In this document: positions 30,740 through 42,479 of the stretch, one piece after another
Layout of the letters: each line of letters starts with the position of its first letter
Numbering within the stretch: position 1 is the stretch's first letter
NCBI RefSeq assembly: GCF_033568475.1
Contig: NC_133123.1
Location: 24,166,622 to 24,230,621, forward strand
Length of the DNA stretch: 64,000 nt
Source of the DNA: Henckelia pumila
Taxonomy: Eukaryota; Streptophyta; Magnoliopsida; Lamiales; Gesneriaceae
Direction: 5' to 3'
The notes under the pieces: generated by a model
The model's database searches: none
The model's input: only the letters and a program-made list of their open reading frames with translations
What the model was told of the DNA's origin: nothing
Translations under genes and position numbers: made by a program

Positions 30740-31767
30740 TTTGCAGGCCTGACCCAATTCATTGATGCCGACCCAAACGTTGAAAAATTGAAGATTGGCA
30801 GTTGGCTCACTAGATCGAACACCCGAGGTGACATTTTTTTGTTACACCAATTATATTTGTTTATGACATTATTAACATCAATAGTTTTCTCTTAAGGGCC
30901 ATAGATTTTTAATCCCACCGTATTAGGCTATAACATCGGTTCACCCACCAAATAAAAGAACTGAAAATCTCAGAACGACCCAATTTAATTGTTTAGCCCA
31001 TAAAATTGAGCTCAATCATATTTAACTACTATTTAAATATTATTTATTGAGACGTGTATCAAGACTCATAAAATTCTTTAAAAATCTATGAATATGTCAA
31101 GTCATCTTTTATGATATTTTCTCAATTATCGGTCAAAAACTCTAGTTCTCTAGAACTTTGAGAGTCGGACAATGTTAATACCCATTTATTTGGTTTTTTG
31201 TTTTTTGTTTTTTTTTTTTCTGAAAAACTGTCTAAGTTTTGAGGACTGAATTCTCATAATGATGAGGGATGTTAAGACATTGTTTAGGAAAGCTTATAGG
31301 AAGCACATCTCAGATTTTTGTTAATAAAATTTCATAATTTTGTAAAATTTTGTTAACGAAAGGCTGAGAAGTACTTCTTAAAAGTTTTCCCAAACATTGT
31401 GAAATTTTGTTAACGAAAGACTGAAAAGTATTTCCTAGAAGCTCTCCCAAACATTACCAAAATCACTTTTCGTGTTTCTGATTACCATTATCTTGATTTC
31501 TAAGTGCGCGCAACGAGAATAAATCTTGGTTAGAAAATCATATTATAATAATAATTTACACTCTTAAGAAAATCATATTTTTCTCCTTGCATCTCAAAGA
31601 AATAAACTTGTTTATTTTTCACATAGATTAAGTAGATCATTAGAAAAACAAATAAATTTACATACAAACTTAACATTTCATCCATATTTAATTTATTAAA
31701 AAAAATAATTGTACGTTTTTAAAAACTTAATTAATAGGAGTATATTAGTAAAAAATAAAAATAAAAC
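30740..31767. other. Gene-free DNA with a small MITE
   Basis: 31277-31457 is a MITE-like unit (ends TTGTTTAGGAAAGCTT and AGCTCTCCCAAACAT) with an internal ~60-bp tandem duplication (AAATTTTGTTAACGAAAG at 31346 and 31404). The rest has no recognised content. AAAAC at 31763-31767 is the target-site copy of the next element. Confidence 0.45.
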
Positions 31768-32598
31768 TGAAAGAAACGGTCTACGTAGTTGGTTATGTAA
31801 AATAGACAGTGTTGTCGTTTGTGTTGTAACATCACAGACAACACAGTGCAGCGGAAATTTAAAGCGTAAATAAAACAAAGTAATTAATTTTGCACGAGTA
31901 TAAAACTCGTGCGGGTGCCTTAGGGCTAAATATTACTAGTAAACGTAAGATCAGTCTTACAAAGTAATCCTAGTAATTTTACGAAAAATCATTAAATCCT
32001 AAATTTCTCAACAGGTTAAAAAATCAAACTTGCATTCTAAAATACAACAGAGTATAAAAGAAATTGGATGCAACTCCCGTAGCCTAAATTGAAGAGACAA
32101 AAAAGATATTCAACAACACAGTTCCCACAGTGTTGTTTCTGATGTCTTCAACACGAAAGGCAACACGGGGACATGCAACAACGATGGTTGCAAACCTTGC
32201 TTCAGAGTTCTTAAAATTCTTCAACAGAATTCTTCAGAGTATGCGCAGTGTATTATCGTCTGAAGTCACTTTTCATCTTGTGCGTGAAATCCCCTTTTAT
32301 AGATTAACATTCAAATCTTGAAGATTTTCTTAGATAGAGTGCTACAAGAATAAGCAACTATCTTTTAGTAGGAAATAAACTCTATCAAATCTTGCAAATA
32401 AAATCTTGATAATATCGAATTGTATTATATCAAATAATCACCTTATCAAGACAATATTTAACTTTGGAAAATATATCTTTAACATATACGAGATAGACAC
32501 AGAATATTTACCAAATATTTTATCTTGTCTAGAAAGAAAAATCTTATAATATCCAATTAATTAAGGGCCGAAAATATCAAGGAATAAAATTCCTTTCA
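31768..32598 (-). repeat. 3' LTR of the Sirevirus (831 bp)
   Basis: Starts (minus strand) TGAAAGGAATTTTATTCC and ends CGTTTCTTTCA, giving TGAAAG...CTTTCA ends. TCTATAAAAGG at 32293-32303 is its TATA box. It follows a polypurine tract directly and is flanked by the AAAAC target copy. It contains two copies of the GTGTTG/CAACAC motif. Confidence 0.9.
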
Positions 32599-32725
32599 AT
32601 CTCCCCCTTTTTGATTTCTGGATAAAACATTGCACAAGTATGAGATAATCATAAACTCCCCCTGAGTTTAAAAATCTTCTCCCCCTGAATTTTAAAGTCT
32701 TTCCCTGAAGTGTTGTCCCCCCGTG
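32599..32725 (-). promoter_or_regulatory. Polypurine tracts of the Sirevirus
   Basis: The tract AAAAAGGGGGAGAT (32599-32612) abuts the 3' LTR and is the expected plus-strand primer site. Further purine blocks (CAGGGGGAG near 32657 and 32681; GGGGGG near 32716) repeat it upstream. Multiple tracts are a known Sirevirus feature. Confidence 0.8.
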
Positions 32726-32920
32726 TCGTAACACGGTGGATAACATAGACAATAACACATGAGATTCTTTAATTCATATATCAGAGCATAAGTGGGGTAG
32801 AAGATGTTAGTCTAGTTAACACATATCTGAGAAATTAAGGCACGTAACTAGAGCAAAAGAAAATAGTTATATTAAGATCAAAATTAAACAAATAAGCAAA
32901 GATGAGAGAAGAAGCAAAAT

Positions 32921-34912
32921 CTAAATTTGATCACTATCGGATCCCTCTTGATCAGTAGATTCATCCTCATCATCTTTAGTCCCAGATGGACCAGCTTCAG
33001 CTTGTGCACTATTATATCCCCCTGTTTGGCCAGAAATGCCATGTTGTCTCCGACAATCAACCAAGACCATGCTGTAGAAGGCAATATCTTCCCGTTCTTG
33101 AGCAATCTTTTCTTCAGCACGAGTCATCAGCAGCTGAATAGTTGCAGTGGTGAATTCCAAAGAAGTAGGAGTACGCACTGTTTCTTCAGTGTTGTCACCC
33201 GTGTTGGCAACACCGGGTGCAACACCAGCAGCTTCAGCAGCAGGGGTAGAAGTAGCAGTCCAGGGCAAATCCAGAACACGATTTCCCTTGAGAAGTCCAG
33301 CTGCTAACTTCAAAATCTCAGGTTGATCAGTGAGATCTTCTGTGATATTGTGGATGAAAGCCTGAGATTCCAAAATGCCATAAATTAAAGATGGAAAAGG
33401 CAGCTTAGTAGATTTGAGTCCTCCATCAGCAAACTGGAGTATAGTCTTGAATACCAGCTTTCCAAAATTGAAAAGACTCCCAGTCCATATCACATACAGA
33501 ATGAACGCCTGTGGCCGTGTGATTACTGTAGAGTTTGAGGAAGGCGTCCAATTCCTCACAGCAATCTTGTGAAGGACCGAATAAAATGAAATCAACTTGG
33601 CTGCAGAAAAATGGTCAGAGAATTTCTTGACCAACCCACCAGTAAATACAGAGATAACTTCATTAACATCTGGATGGGGTCCTTCATCAACATTGGGGGT
33701 GGAATAGAGTGAATTGATCACGGTTGGAGTAAACTCGAACAGCCGACCCCGAAGGTAAACCAAACCATACTTTGCAGACTCTGGATCTTCAATGCTTGTG
33801 GTCAGGTTGGCATAGAATTCCAGAATTACCCTCTTACAGTAGGGTATCACAACAACAACAGTAGAGTAAAGCTGTCTAAGCTTCAAAAAATCAATCAAAT
33901 TATACCTATCATAAGAGAGTACATCAATGTTCCTCTCATCCAGTAGACCTCTATGAGCGAAGAGAGGCCAAACAGCAGCAGCATCACCAGAGTAAAACAT
34001 GATGGAATGAGAAGCATCCATGTCATAGTCCTCATCAACAGTATTGTACGTGGTGTTGTCAACACCAACAGCAACACGGGCATCATCAGTAGACACAACC
34101 TCTTGGTCCAGAGGGTTTTCATCAGCATCCATGGTGAAAATATCTTCAGAGTCTTCTTCATCTCCAATATCAGCACTCTTATCAGAAGAGACAACATCAG
34201 ACTTGGCAGAGGAGGAAGAGGAGGAAGAATAATTAGCTTGATGGGCTTTGTTTGCAGCAAACTCCTCCATTATCTCAGTGTCAGGTTCATCATCAGAGAG
34301 ATAAACAGAAGGAGGAACAGACGAGGAGGCCTTTCCTTGCTTAAGGCTTTCCAAAATTTGTGCCAAGGTGGCATCTTCATCAAAAACAGCACTTTCTTAG
34401 GGAACAGTAGCTGCAAGAGTGTCCTTAGGAGGAACACCATCAGAAGAGTTTGAATCATCGCTTTCAGAAGCAGATTCAATGATCGGAGCGGAGGCAGAGG
34501 CAACAGCAGAACCAGAGGGTTTCTTCATTGCCACAAATTCATAGTTGGCATCATCAGAATCATCACCAGAGCTGCGATCTTCTTCAGCCATAGATATGCG
34601 AGGACCCTTGTAAAACCTTTTAGATTGGGTAAAATCAGGGTTATACCCAGCTTGCCTCTTCGATCGGCGAGCCATCGGTGGATGAGGGTTTACACGATTC
34701 AAGACAGAAAAATCCGGTGGATTCTCGAGATCAATGGCGTTCCCAGGTTCGCCCGACATAAGAACAGCAAGTGGAACGGGTTCCATGGGAACTGGAACAA
34801 TCGGCAGAGAAGACGCCGTGGATGGGATTTCCGGTGTTGTAACACCGGCAGCAACATTGGGTTCTTTATGACCCATCTCGCTTCGAATGTCTTGAGGATC
34901 AAAGCCTGCCAT
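32921..34912 (-). pseudogene. Sirevirus env-like protein, one in-frame stop
   Basis: One reading frame runs from the ATG at 34912 to a stop at 32921, interrupted only by a TAA at 34397-34399; the parts are 171 and about 492 codons. The first part is Ser/Pro-rich with acidic runs. The second part contains a conserved block (KYGLVYLRGRLFEFTPTVIN, then LPFPSLIYGILE) typical of the plant-transposon protein domain found in Sirevirus env-like frames, and ends in an acidic tail. No signal peptide or membrane segment is obvious. Function of such proteins is not known. A related C-terminal fragment lies at 55904-56402. Confidence 0.8.
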
Positions 34913-35947
34913 TGCAATAAAATTTGAGAGTGAGAGAAGGGTAGGGTTTGTAGAAAACTCAATCGGGTAATGAGAAAATCAGGAAGAAGATAACACCCGA
35001 TAAAAAGAAAACCAAATATATAAGAATCCTATCACAAAACGGTAACATTTTCCCTCTAACAACCTCATAATTATCCTGATCCCTTATCTCCCCAAGTTAC
35101 TAACGGTAAATTTCCTAAATGGCCAGAACTTTAAAAGCCGAGATTTAAGAGATAAAATCCCATAAATAAGGCAATAATCCAAGATATATATTTCATCCCA
35201 AATCTTTCAGAATTAACTCCACATCGGCAGAACTCCACTGAAACAAAAATAAATCACAAAAATTTAAGTTTTAGTAAATAGGGTAAATCATCAAAATTCG
35301 TCTATTGAGAACCTTACCCAAAAATAGAACCCTTTTAAAAAAAATACATATGCATGACCTATTTTATGCCTAAACAGAGTGTAACATAAAATAAAAATGC
35401 AATCACAAGCAAACAATATGTTGACAAGTGTAGTGTTGCCTCTCATGTTGCCAACATCATCAACACCATAGTTTTTCAAAAAGCATTTGAGACTTACACA
35501 CTTGATTACCCTTGATTTAGAAACAATTCCAGAAGTGGTAGCCTGCACACTAAAAGAACAGTCTTCATTGGACTCAAATAGGTAGCTTTTTCCATTTTCT
35601 TCCGATTATTTATAAAGCTTGTACATATGACATTGGTCATCAAATTTTATTAAAAAGCTGAACACTGAATTTTCAAAACCACCGTTCACATGGGACAAGA
35701 ACATGGAATACACGTACATCCCTCAACTACTTAGTGGTTTAGTCAGAGTCCGATTTGCAAGGGCCAGTGTATTTCAAAAATTTTTTTGCAGAAAAACTTG
35801 GCATTGATTGAATCAATGAAACAGAGATTTAAACACTACACATAACAGAGTGAGTGCAAAATGCTTAAAATCCTAAAAATGCATGACAAGAAAAAACAAC
35901 AGTGTTGTCGGTAGTGTTGTAACACCGCGGACAACACACGTAAAGGA
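34913..35947 (-). other. Sirevirus spacer between pol and the env-like frame
   Basis: About 1 kb of non-coding element DNA. Contains two copies of the GTGTTG/CAACAC motif (35430-35467 and 35898-35940), the second directly after the pol stop. Confidence 0.6.
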
Positions 35948-38650
35948 TTATAATTCACACATGATGAGAGACCTCCAAAGAGTTGAGAATCTCTCATGAT
36001 CTAATGCTTTAGTAAAAATGTCTGCCAATTGGTTATTGGTTCCAAAAAACTCCATTCGAATCATATCTTTTTCTACCAAATCTCGAATAAAGTGATGACG
36101 AATGTCAATGTGTTTTGTGCGTGAGTGTTGAATTGGATTATTTGATATATCAATAGTACTCGAATTATCACAATAAACAATTGGGGGTTCACTCTTAAAA
36201 CCATAATCTTCAATCATTTGGTTCATCCAAAGAAGTTGTGAACAACAACTTCCGGTTGCCACATATTCAGATTCAGCAGTCGAAAGTGACACACAGTTTT
36301 GCTTACGACTATACCATGAAACCAAATTATTGCCAAGGTAAAAACACTCACCCGTAGTGCTCTTTCTATCGTTCACATCACCAGCCCAATCAGCATCACT
36401 AAAACCTACAAGGTTAGTGTTAGTTTCCCTCGTATACCACAATTCCAAATCCAATGTAGCCGAAACATATTTTAAAATTCTCATAACAGCTTTTAAATGG
36501 GTTACTTTTGGATCAGATTGGTACCTAGCACATAAACATACACTGAACATGATATCAGGACGACTAGCAATCAAGTACAAAAGACTCCCTATCATGCTGC
36601 GATACATGGTGTTGTCAACACCAGCCGCAACATTGTCTTTTCTCAATTTTTCACTCGAACCCATTGGATTTTTCATGTTCTTAACATTCTCTTTGCAAAA
36701 CATTTTTATCAAATTCTTTGCATACTTACTTTGACAAAGAAAAATCCCATCATTTGATTGCTTAACTTGCAGTCCAAGGAAAAAAGTTAACTCTCCTACC
36801 ATGCTCATTTCAAAAGTAGAAGACATGCATCCAACAAAACTATCAACATGCTTTTGAGAAGAGGCACCAAAGATAATGTCATCCACATAGACTTGACAAA
36901 TAAGAATTTCACCTTTGGCCTTTTGAATAAAAAGGGTTTTGTCAACCTCACCTCGTTTGAAGCCAATTTCGAGCAAATACTCGGTCAACCTACCATACCA
37001 TGCTCGTTGAGCTTGCTTCAAGCCATAGAGTGCCTTCTTCAACTTGTAAACATGATCCAAGTGGTGTGGATCCTCAAAGCCTTTGGGTTGCTTCACATAC
37101 ACTTCCTCATTTAAAATACCATTTAAAAACGCATTCTTCACATCCATTTGGTAAAGTTTTATATCCATATGACATGCAATTGCTAGCAATAGTCAGACTG
37201 ACTCAATGCGGGCAACAGGAGCGAAGGTCTCATCAAAATCAACCCCCTCAACCTGCGTATGCCCTTGAGCAACCAACCTTGCTTTTTTCCTAATGATGTT
37301 TCCTGATTCATCGGTTTTATTTTTGAAAATCCATTTTGTACCAATGACATTACCATGATCAGGAGGTGAAACTAAAAACCAGACATCATTTCGGACAAAT
37401 TGATCAAGTTCTTCATGCATGGCATTTACCCAAAATTCATCATTCAAAGCATCATTGACATTCTTGGGTTCAATATTGGAAACAAAACAGGAATGCATTA
37501 CCTGTGAGTACACGAAACTCTGCATACTAACCTAACCATCTTGCGGTAGTCAACTTTGTCCTTAGCTCGGGTTTGCCTTGTTCCATGAACATCTCCAATA
37601 ATCTGTGATGATGTATGATTCTTCTGTATCTTGCTTAGTATTTCCTTTTCAGTAATCATCTCAGCTTCCTCATTATTTTGGGAATTTTCCACATGGACAG
37701 TTTCTGAAGGAACCAGTGTTGTGTTTGGTGTTGTAACATCCGAGACAACACTGTGTTCTTCGGGAGAAATTTCCAGCAAGCCTTCAATATCATCTTCAGC
37801 AGTTTTTCCTTTGAGATCTGCACCATCATCAAAAACAACATTAATAGATTCCATAATTGTTCTGGTTCTAAGGTTATACATCCTATATGCACGACTATTT
37901 GTAGAATAACCTAGGAACAAACACTTATCACTTTTGGAATCAAATTTTACTAGGTGATTTCTATCATTCAAAACATAACAAACACAACCAAAGATATGAA
38001 AATAAGTGAGATTTGGTCTCTTTCCCATGAGGATTTCATAGGAAGTCATCAAAGAACCGCTTCTCAAATACACACGATTAGAAATATGACATGCTGTGTT
38101 TAATGCTTCTGCCCAAAATCTCATGGAGATATTTTTTGAGCTCATCATCACCCTAGTCATCTCCTGTAACATCCTATTCTTCCTTTCATCAATTCCATTC
38201 TGTTGAGGAGTTTTTGGGGTAGAGAACTCCTGTGAGATGCCCTTCTTATCACACAAAAAAGAAAAAGATGAGTTCTCAAATTCCAGTTCTGATCCTTGCT
38301 ACAGTCAAAGTATGTAGGTTAGTAATCTTGGTAAACAACTTCTTAAAAACATCAAAAGTATCTGATTTTTCTCTAAGAAACCTTACCCATGTAAAACGAG
38401 AAAAATCATCAAAACATACCAAAGAATACCTTTTACCTCCATAGCTTTCGACTTCCATGAGACCCATCAAATCCATGTGCAAAAGTTCAAGACATCGTGT
38501 TGTCCCACAGTGTTGTAACACGGGATGCGCAACACGGGTTTGTTTACCTTTTTGGCATGCACCACAAACATATGGAACACCAGAATTTAGATTTGGAAGA
38601 CCTCTGATAGCTTCAAACTTACTCAGATTCTTTAAGGTCTTGAAATTCAC
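35948..38650 (-). pseudogene. Sirevirus pol: integrase, reverse transcriptase, RNase H (broken)
   Basis: Three breaks divide the frame. Integrase occupies about 37500-38650, with a zinc-binding CxxC (CGACQKGK) and a core start LLHMDLMGLMEVESYGGKRY; a shift lies near 38256-38290. RT begins at ~37525 (shift near 37500) with [12 protein letters not shown] and [13 protein letters not shown], and is cut by a TGA at 37193-37195, where the family usually has an Arg codon (CGA to TGA is likely). The rest of RT (35948-37189) keeps the catalytic YVDD (about 36878-36889) and the RNase H motif (SDADWAGDVNDRKSTTG, LSTAESEYVA). Copia order IN-RT-RH is clear. The 1242-bp last frame is uninterrupted. Confidence 0.9.
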
Positions 38651-40162
38651 ATGGCCAAGTTTTTGGTGCCATAGACTAAACTCATAACCTTTGAGTGTCT
38701 ACATGCCAATTCTTCACCGAGTTGGTAGCAATTATCAACTGATCTTGTACCTGTGATAACGCAACGATTAGAATTATCAAAAACTTCACAAGTATTCTTA
38801 TCAAACTTCACATGCAAGTCATCATCACACAGTTGACTAATTGAAATTAAGTTTGTATTAAGTTCTTCAACGTGTAAGACGTTATGAAGCTTTGGAAACC
38901 CTTCCATATTGAGTGTTCCTTTGCCAACAATTCTTCCTTTTACACCACCTCCATAGGTCACTCTACCACCATTTTGTTCAATGTAGTTCGTGAGGTGATC
39001 TTTCAAGCCTGTCATGTGTCGTGAGCTTCCACTATCAAAATACCAATTACCTGCAGAGTTAGCTTTCAAGGAAATATAAATAACAAAACATCTAACATCA
39101 GAATTTTGTATCCAAACTTTCTTCATAGTGGGCCTCTTTCTGCCAGTGTTGGTCTTGGTGTTGGGCAACACGGGGGGGAAACACTTGCTTAGATTCCCAC
39201 AACACATAGTCATTCTTCAGCTTTCGATAAAAAGGCCTGATATGACCAGATTTGAGACAATAGTGACATACAAAAGGACGCTTCCATTGTTTTGGCTTAG
39301 GAACAGAAACATTCTTTTCAACAATGGGTTTCTTACCTTTCGAAGCAGTTGAAGGATGGTTCAAGGAATCATTACCTTCCTTCACAAATACTGGTGTTTT
39401 GGAAGATTCACCAGTTTCAAAAACACTTTCTTTAAAACCAAGACCAAACTTATCATTCTTACCCATAGTCAAAATGGAATCAAGTTTGCTTGAACTGGAA
39501 TTAAATTTATCAAGTGTTGTTTTTGCTCTTTCAAGTTCAGAATTCAGCAACCCTAATTCCAGATCTTTCTTACTCATGAGAATTTCCAATCTAGCCACAA
39601 CAGCTTTTAATTCAGTATTCTCTTTTGTAAGGGTTGTGTTCAACTGATTCCTCTTGTTCCAATCACAGTACAACTCTTCATAGAGTTTTTGAATACCTTC
39701 CAGAGTATAAGGATCAGCTACCTGTTCTTCATGATTACTGGAATTATCAAGGTTAGAAGCAACAAAACAAACAGATTTTTGAACTGTGTTGCATCCAGGT
39801 GTTGCAACACCGGAGCCAACACCGAGTAGATTGATCTGAAAATTTTTCTTACTTTCCAGTAAAGCAGTAAAAGATATGAGATCTGCCTGTTCAACCTTTT
39901 CTTGTTCTTCTTTCGAATCATCATCACTCAGAGAAACATTCATACCTTTCCGAAGGCGATTTGCGCATTCATAAGCATAGTGGCCATATCCCTTACATTC
40001 CCTGCATTGAACATTATCAAAATTTTTACTTGAGGACTGAACCTTACCTTCATACCTTTGTCGAGATCCCCGAGTAGCAGCAAGTTTTTGAGGCATCTCT
40101 GAAGTAGGTAGTTTAGGGAATTTTGGAGTTTGTGCACCTTTCACATCCTTCTTTTCTTTCAT
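38647..40162 (-). pseudogene. Sirevirus gag (C-terminal part) and protease
   Basis: Gag part 39098-40162 has a CCHC knuckle (CRECKGYGHYAYEC) and a second one in which the last Cys is replaced by Tyr (CHYCLKSGHIRPFY). Between them lies a long coiled coil (KENTELKAVVARLEILMSKK). The frame shifts near 39150-39210 into the protease part 38647-39213 with the active-site motif FDSGSSRHMTG and a GNWY lead, then breaks again before integrase. The N-terminal half of gag is missing because of the 5' deletion. Confidence 0.85.
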
Positions 40163-40220
40163 TACCTTGAGATAATCAGTGAACCTTCGAGATCAAAGAA
40201 ATCGAATTCTCTTCAAGATC

Positions 40221-40270
40221 ATATCCAATTAATTAAGGGCCGAAAATATCAAGAAGTAAAATTCCTTTCA
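40221..40270 (-). repeat. 50-bp remnant of the Sirevirus 5' LTR
   Basis: Matches the first 50 bases of the 3' LTR (TGAAAGGAATTTTA...TTGGATAT) with two differences, then changes abruptly to gag coding DNA. A deletion removed the rest of the LTR and the N-terminal gag. The outer end keeps the target-site copy. Confidence 0.85.
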
Positions 40271-40275
40271 AAAAC

Positions 40276-40290
40276 TAAATATAAAAACTA

Positions 40291-40334
<44 letters not shown>

Positions 40335-40782
40335 TTTGATCACTTTTATCCTAGGGTGCAAGTTTTGTGGGCAGCCACAAAAACCTGGCGGTGTCTTTTA
40401 AGTCAAGTATTAAAAAATAAATACTTGACATAAAATACATTATTAAGGTTCTATAGTCGCTCACAAAAACCCTGCACCTTAAATTGCGGATGATCAGACT
40501 GTGTGAAACTCACATGATCCACTATTTTTTGGTACTCGAGTTATGCATAAAAAATTATTTATTCCATATATAGACTGAGGAGGAGATATAAAAAAAAAAG
40601 TGAAGGAACACATGCAATCAACTATATAAAGAGATTGTATATATAATATGCTCGCATGTAACTTCACCATGTATAAGTGACATGATTTTCCTTGTATCGA
40701 AGGAAAAAAAACCACATTATTATTTAAAATCCATTATTTTGCTCTCGCTTACATATATATATTTCATATAACAGTGCTACAA
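40276..40782. other. DIR4 downstream region
   Basis: A (TA)n run is at 40296-40330. The part 40555-40700 (TTTATTCCATATATAGACTGAGGAG..., AAAGAGATTGTATATATAA) is repeated at 46260-46381 and, more diverged, at 58635-58960, showing that dirigent copies were duplicated with this flank. Confidence 0.6.
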
Positions 40783-41367
40783 TCAATGCCGTGTTAAAAA
40801 ATAAGTAACATAGAAAGTATATTTGAAAATAGCATAACCGGTTGCGTTGATATTCATGTACGTGGTGGCTACAACAATACCTCGCGCCAATCGAAAAACT
40901 CCGGCACCTCCAACAATCGATAACTCTCGAGCATTATCCAGCAATGGATCCCGTCCTAACACACTTATCACACCGCCATTATACGGACCTCCGGTGAAGA
41001 TAAAACTGCCACTCAAGTATAATGATGGTTCATTCAGGTCCGCGTAACCAATCGACCCTTGCGCCCGGCCAACCGCTTGGGAATTCGGATCAGGTCCCGC
41101 AGTCAATAAGTCATCCGCCATAAAAAGTTGGCCGAATGATGTCGTTGGTGAAGTCGAAGTGATGCTAGATCTAGCTATTTCATAATCTGTTTGTTTAGGA
41201 CCGGCGAAAACGTCTTGACCGTACACCTCGATCACCGCGGTTTTGGGCACGTTGTGTAGGTTTCGAAACCATGTATCTACGGGCTGAGGCCTTTGGCATG
41301 ACACCACAATCGCATGAATAAATGAGTAAAGGATAAACAATTTGCTTACCTTGAACTGTGCCATCAC
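40783..41367 (-). CDS. Dirigent protein (DIR4)
   Basis: Intronless frame of 194 residues. Signal peptide about 1-24 (LFILYSFIHAIVVSC). Domain motifs: QPVDTWFRNLHN, VIEVYGQDVFAG, TSPTTSFGQLFMADDLLTAG, VGRAQGSIGYADL, YNGGVISVLGRD, LSIVGGAGVFRLARG, and a C-terminus KYTFYVTY. It ends with five extra residues (FLTRH) because the TAA stop used by DIR5 is TTT here. One sequon (NAT) is near the C-terminus. Closest relative in the window is DIR5. Secreted; substrate unknown. Confidence 0.92.
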   Translation of the reverse strand: MMAQFKVSKLFILYSFIHAIVVSCQRPQPVDTWFRNLHNVPKTAVIEVYGQDVFAGPKQTDYEIARSSITSTSPTTSFGQLFMADDLLTAGPDPNSQAVGRAQGSIGYADLNEPSLYLSGSFIFTGGPYNGGVISVLGRDPLLDNARELSIVGGAGVFRLARGIVVATTYMNINATGYAIFKYTFYVTYFLTRH

Positions 41368-42479
41368 TCCCTCTTTGAGTATCTTTTAGTAGATATAATA
41401 TTTGAGATTTTATGTAAGATACACTGTGGTCTGTGGAGGATGAAGAATATATATATAGAAGTTCAGTGTGCTTTGGAATAGTCAAATAAAGCAATTAAAT
41501 TTTGCATTTCGATGTTTCTTTTTTATTTTAAAAAAATTAATGTCTTGATTATTTTTATTTTTAAAATCCATTCGACTTTAAATATGACATAATTAATATT
41601 TCATCCGTCATAAATATATATGTGACATGTTTTCTTTTTTCGGTTGTTCCACATACATAGACAACTTTATATACATACACACACATATATATATATACAT
41701 AATTAATTAATATTTTCTCCGTCTTGTTCCACATATATAGTCAACTTTATTTCTCTATGATACTGTTTGGTTCGTGTGATATGATAAATAATATTTGGAT
41801 AAATAATAAAATGTAATAAAAAATAAATAAAAAATGATAGTTAATAAAATTTATCCATATATAATGTCAACTTTCTATATTTAGTAAAGAAATTATTATT
41901 ATTATTTTTATTATCGTCGTCATCGTATTTTTTAATAGTATATTTCTACTGACTAAATTTTAGAAAACGTGAAACTATTTTAAATGAATTAAATAATATG
42001 GATAAAATGAAGAGTTTGTTTGTAAATTTTGTTTGTTTCTTCTATTTTTTTTTATATTGATTTTCTTAATCCGAACTAACAAAAAATCTTATATATTTAA
42101 CACAAGGACGATCATAATGGAAATTGTGACGTTTTCCCGAATGATCATACGTAGTACTTTGCAGTTGAAAAATTGGCACGCAGTGCAACATAGCAAGCTA
42201 GCTAGTTGGATCAAAGTTTATATATGGATCATAGGGTGGTGGGATATCGATCCGACTTTGACGAAAATGATTTATTTATTCATTATGCTTTGAGTATAAT
42301 ATACAAAATTTATTAATTCTTTCTTAAAAAATTATTATTTACAATGTTATCATGAATACTTTCCTCCACTCTATGATTAATATTTTATCCGTGAACAATT
42401 TTTACATGATATATGTCAATATATAATAAAATATATTTTAAGGAATAATATATTTCCACAAATGTATCTGCAACATCTC
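41368..42479. other. DIR4 upstream region
   Basis: A TATATATATA run at 41445-41455 is a candidate TATA box. Near 42185-42290 lies a segment (TATATGGATCATAGGGTGG.., CGACTTTGACG) repeated upstream of the dirigent pseudogene (50885-50990) and, weakly, of DIR5 (59845-59910). A decayed MITE end is near 41758. Confidence 0.5.

Larger units (their letters stand above)
31807..39822. repeat. Dispersed ~40-bp palindromic GTGTTG/CAACAC motif, about 13 copies
   Basis: Copies lie at about 31807-31848, 32111-32168, 32709-32743, 33188-33226, 34039-34079, 34831-34858, 35430-35467, 35898-35940, 36607-36634, 37712-37754, 38496-38536, 39143-39173 and 39784-39822. The fullest form has an outer pair AGTGTTGTC ... 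GACAACACT around an inner palindrome GTGTTGTAACAC. Copies occur in LTR, spacer, gag, protease, integrase, RT and env-like DNA. In most coding copies the same phase is used, giving GV..GV.NT..NT-like peptides. Not part of known pol motifs. Confidence 0.85.
31768..40270 (-). mobile_element. Sirevirus-type copia retrotransposon (8.5 kb, defective)
   Basis: Minus-strand element bounded by perfect 5-bp copies AAAAC (31763-31767 and 40271-40275). Order on the minus strand: 50-bp remnant of the 5' LTR (40221-40270), gag zinc-knuckle part, protease, integrase, reverse transcriptase, RNase H, long env-like frame, multiple polypurine tracts, 3' LTR (31768-32598). Copia gene order plus the extra env-like frame and several polypurine tracts place it with Sireviruses. 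The 5' LTR body, primer-binding site and N-terminal gag are deleted and pol is broken by stops and shifts, so it is not autonomous. Confidence 0.9.
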
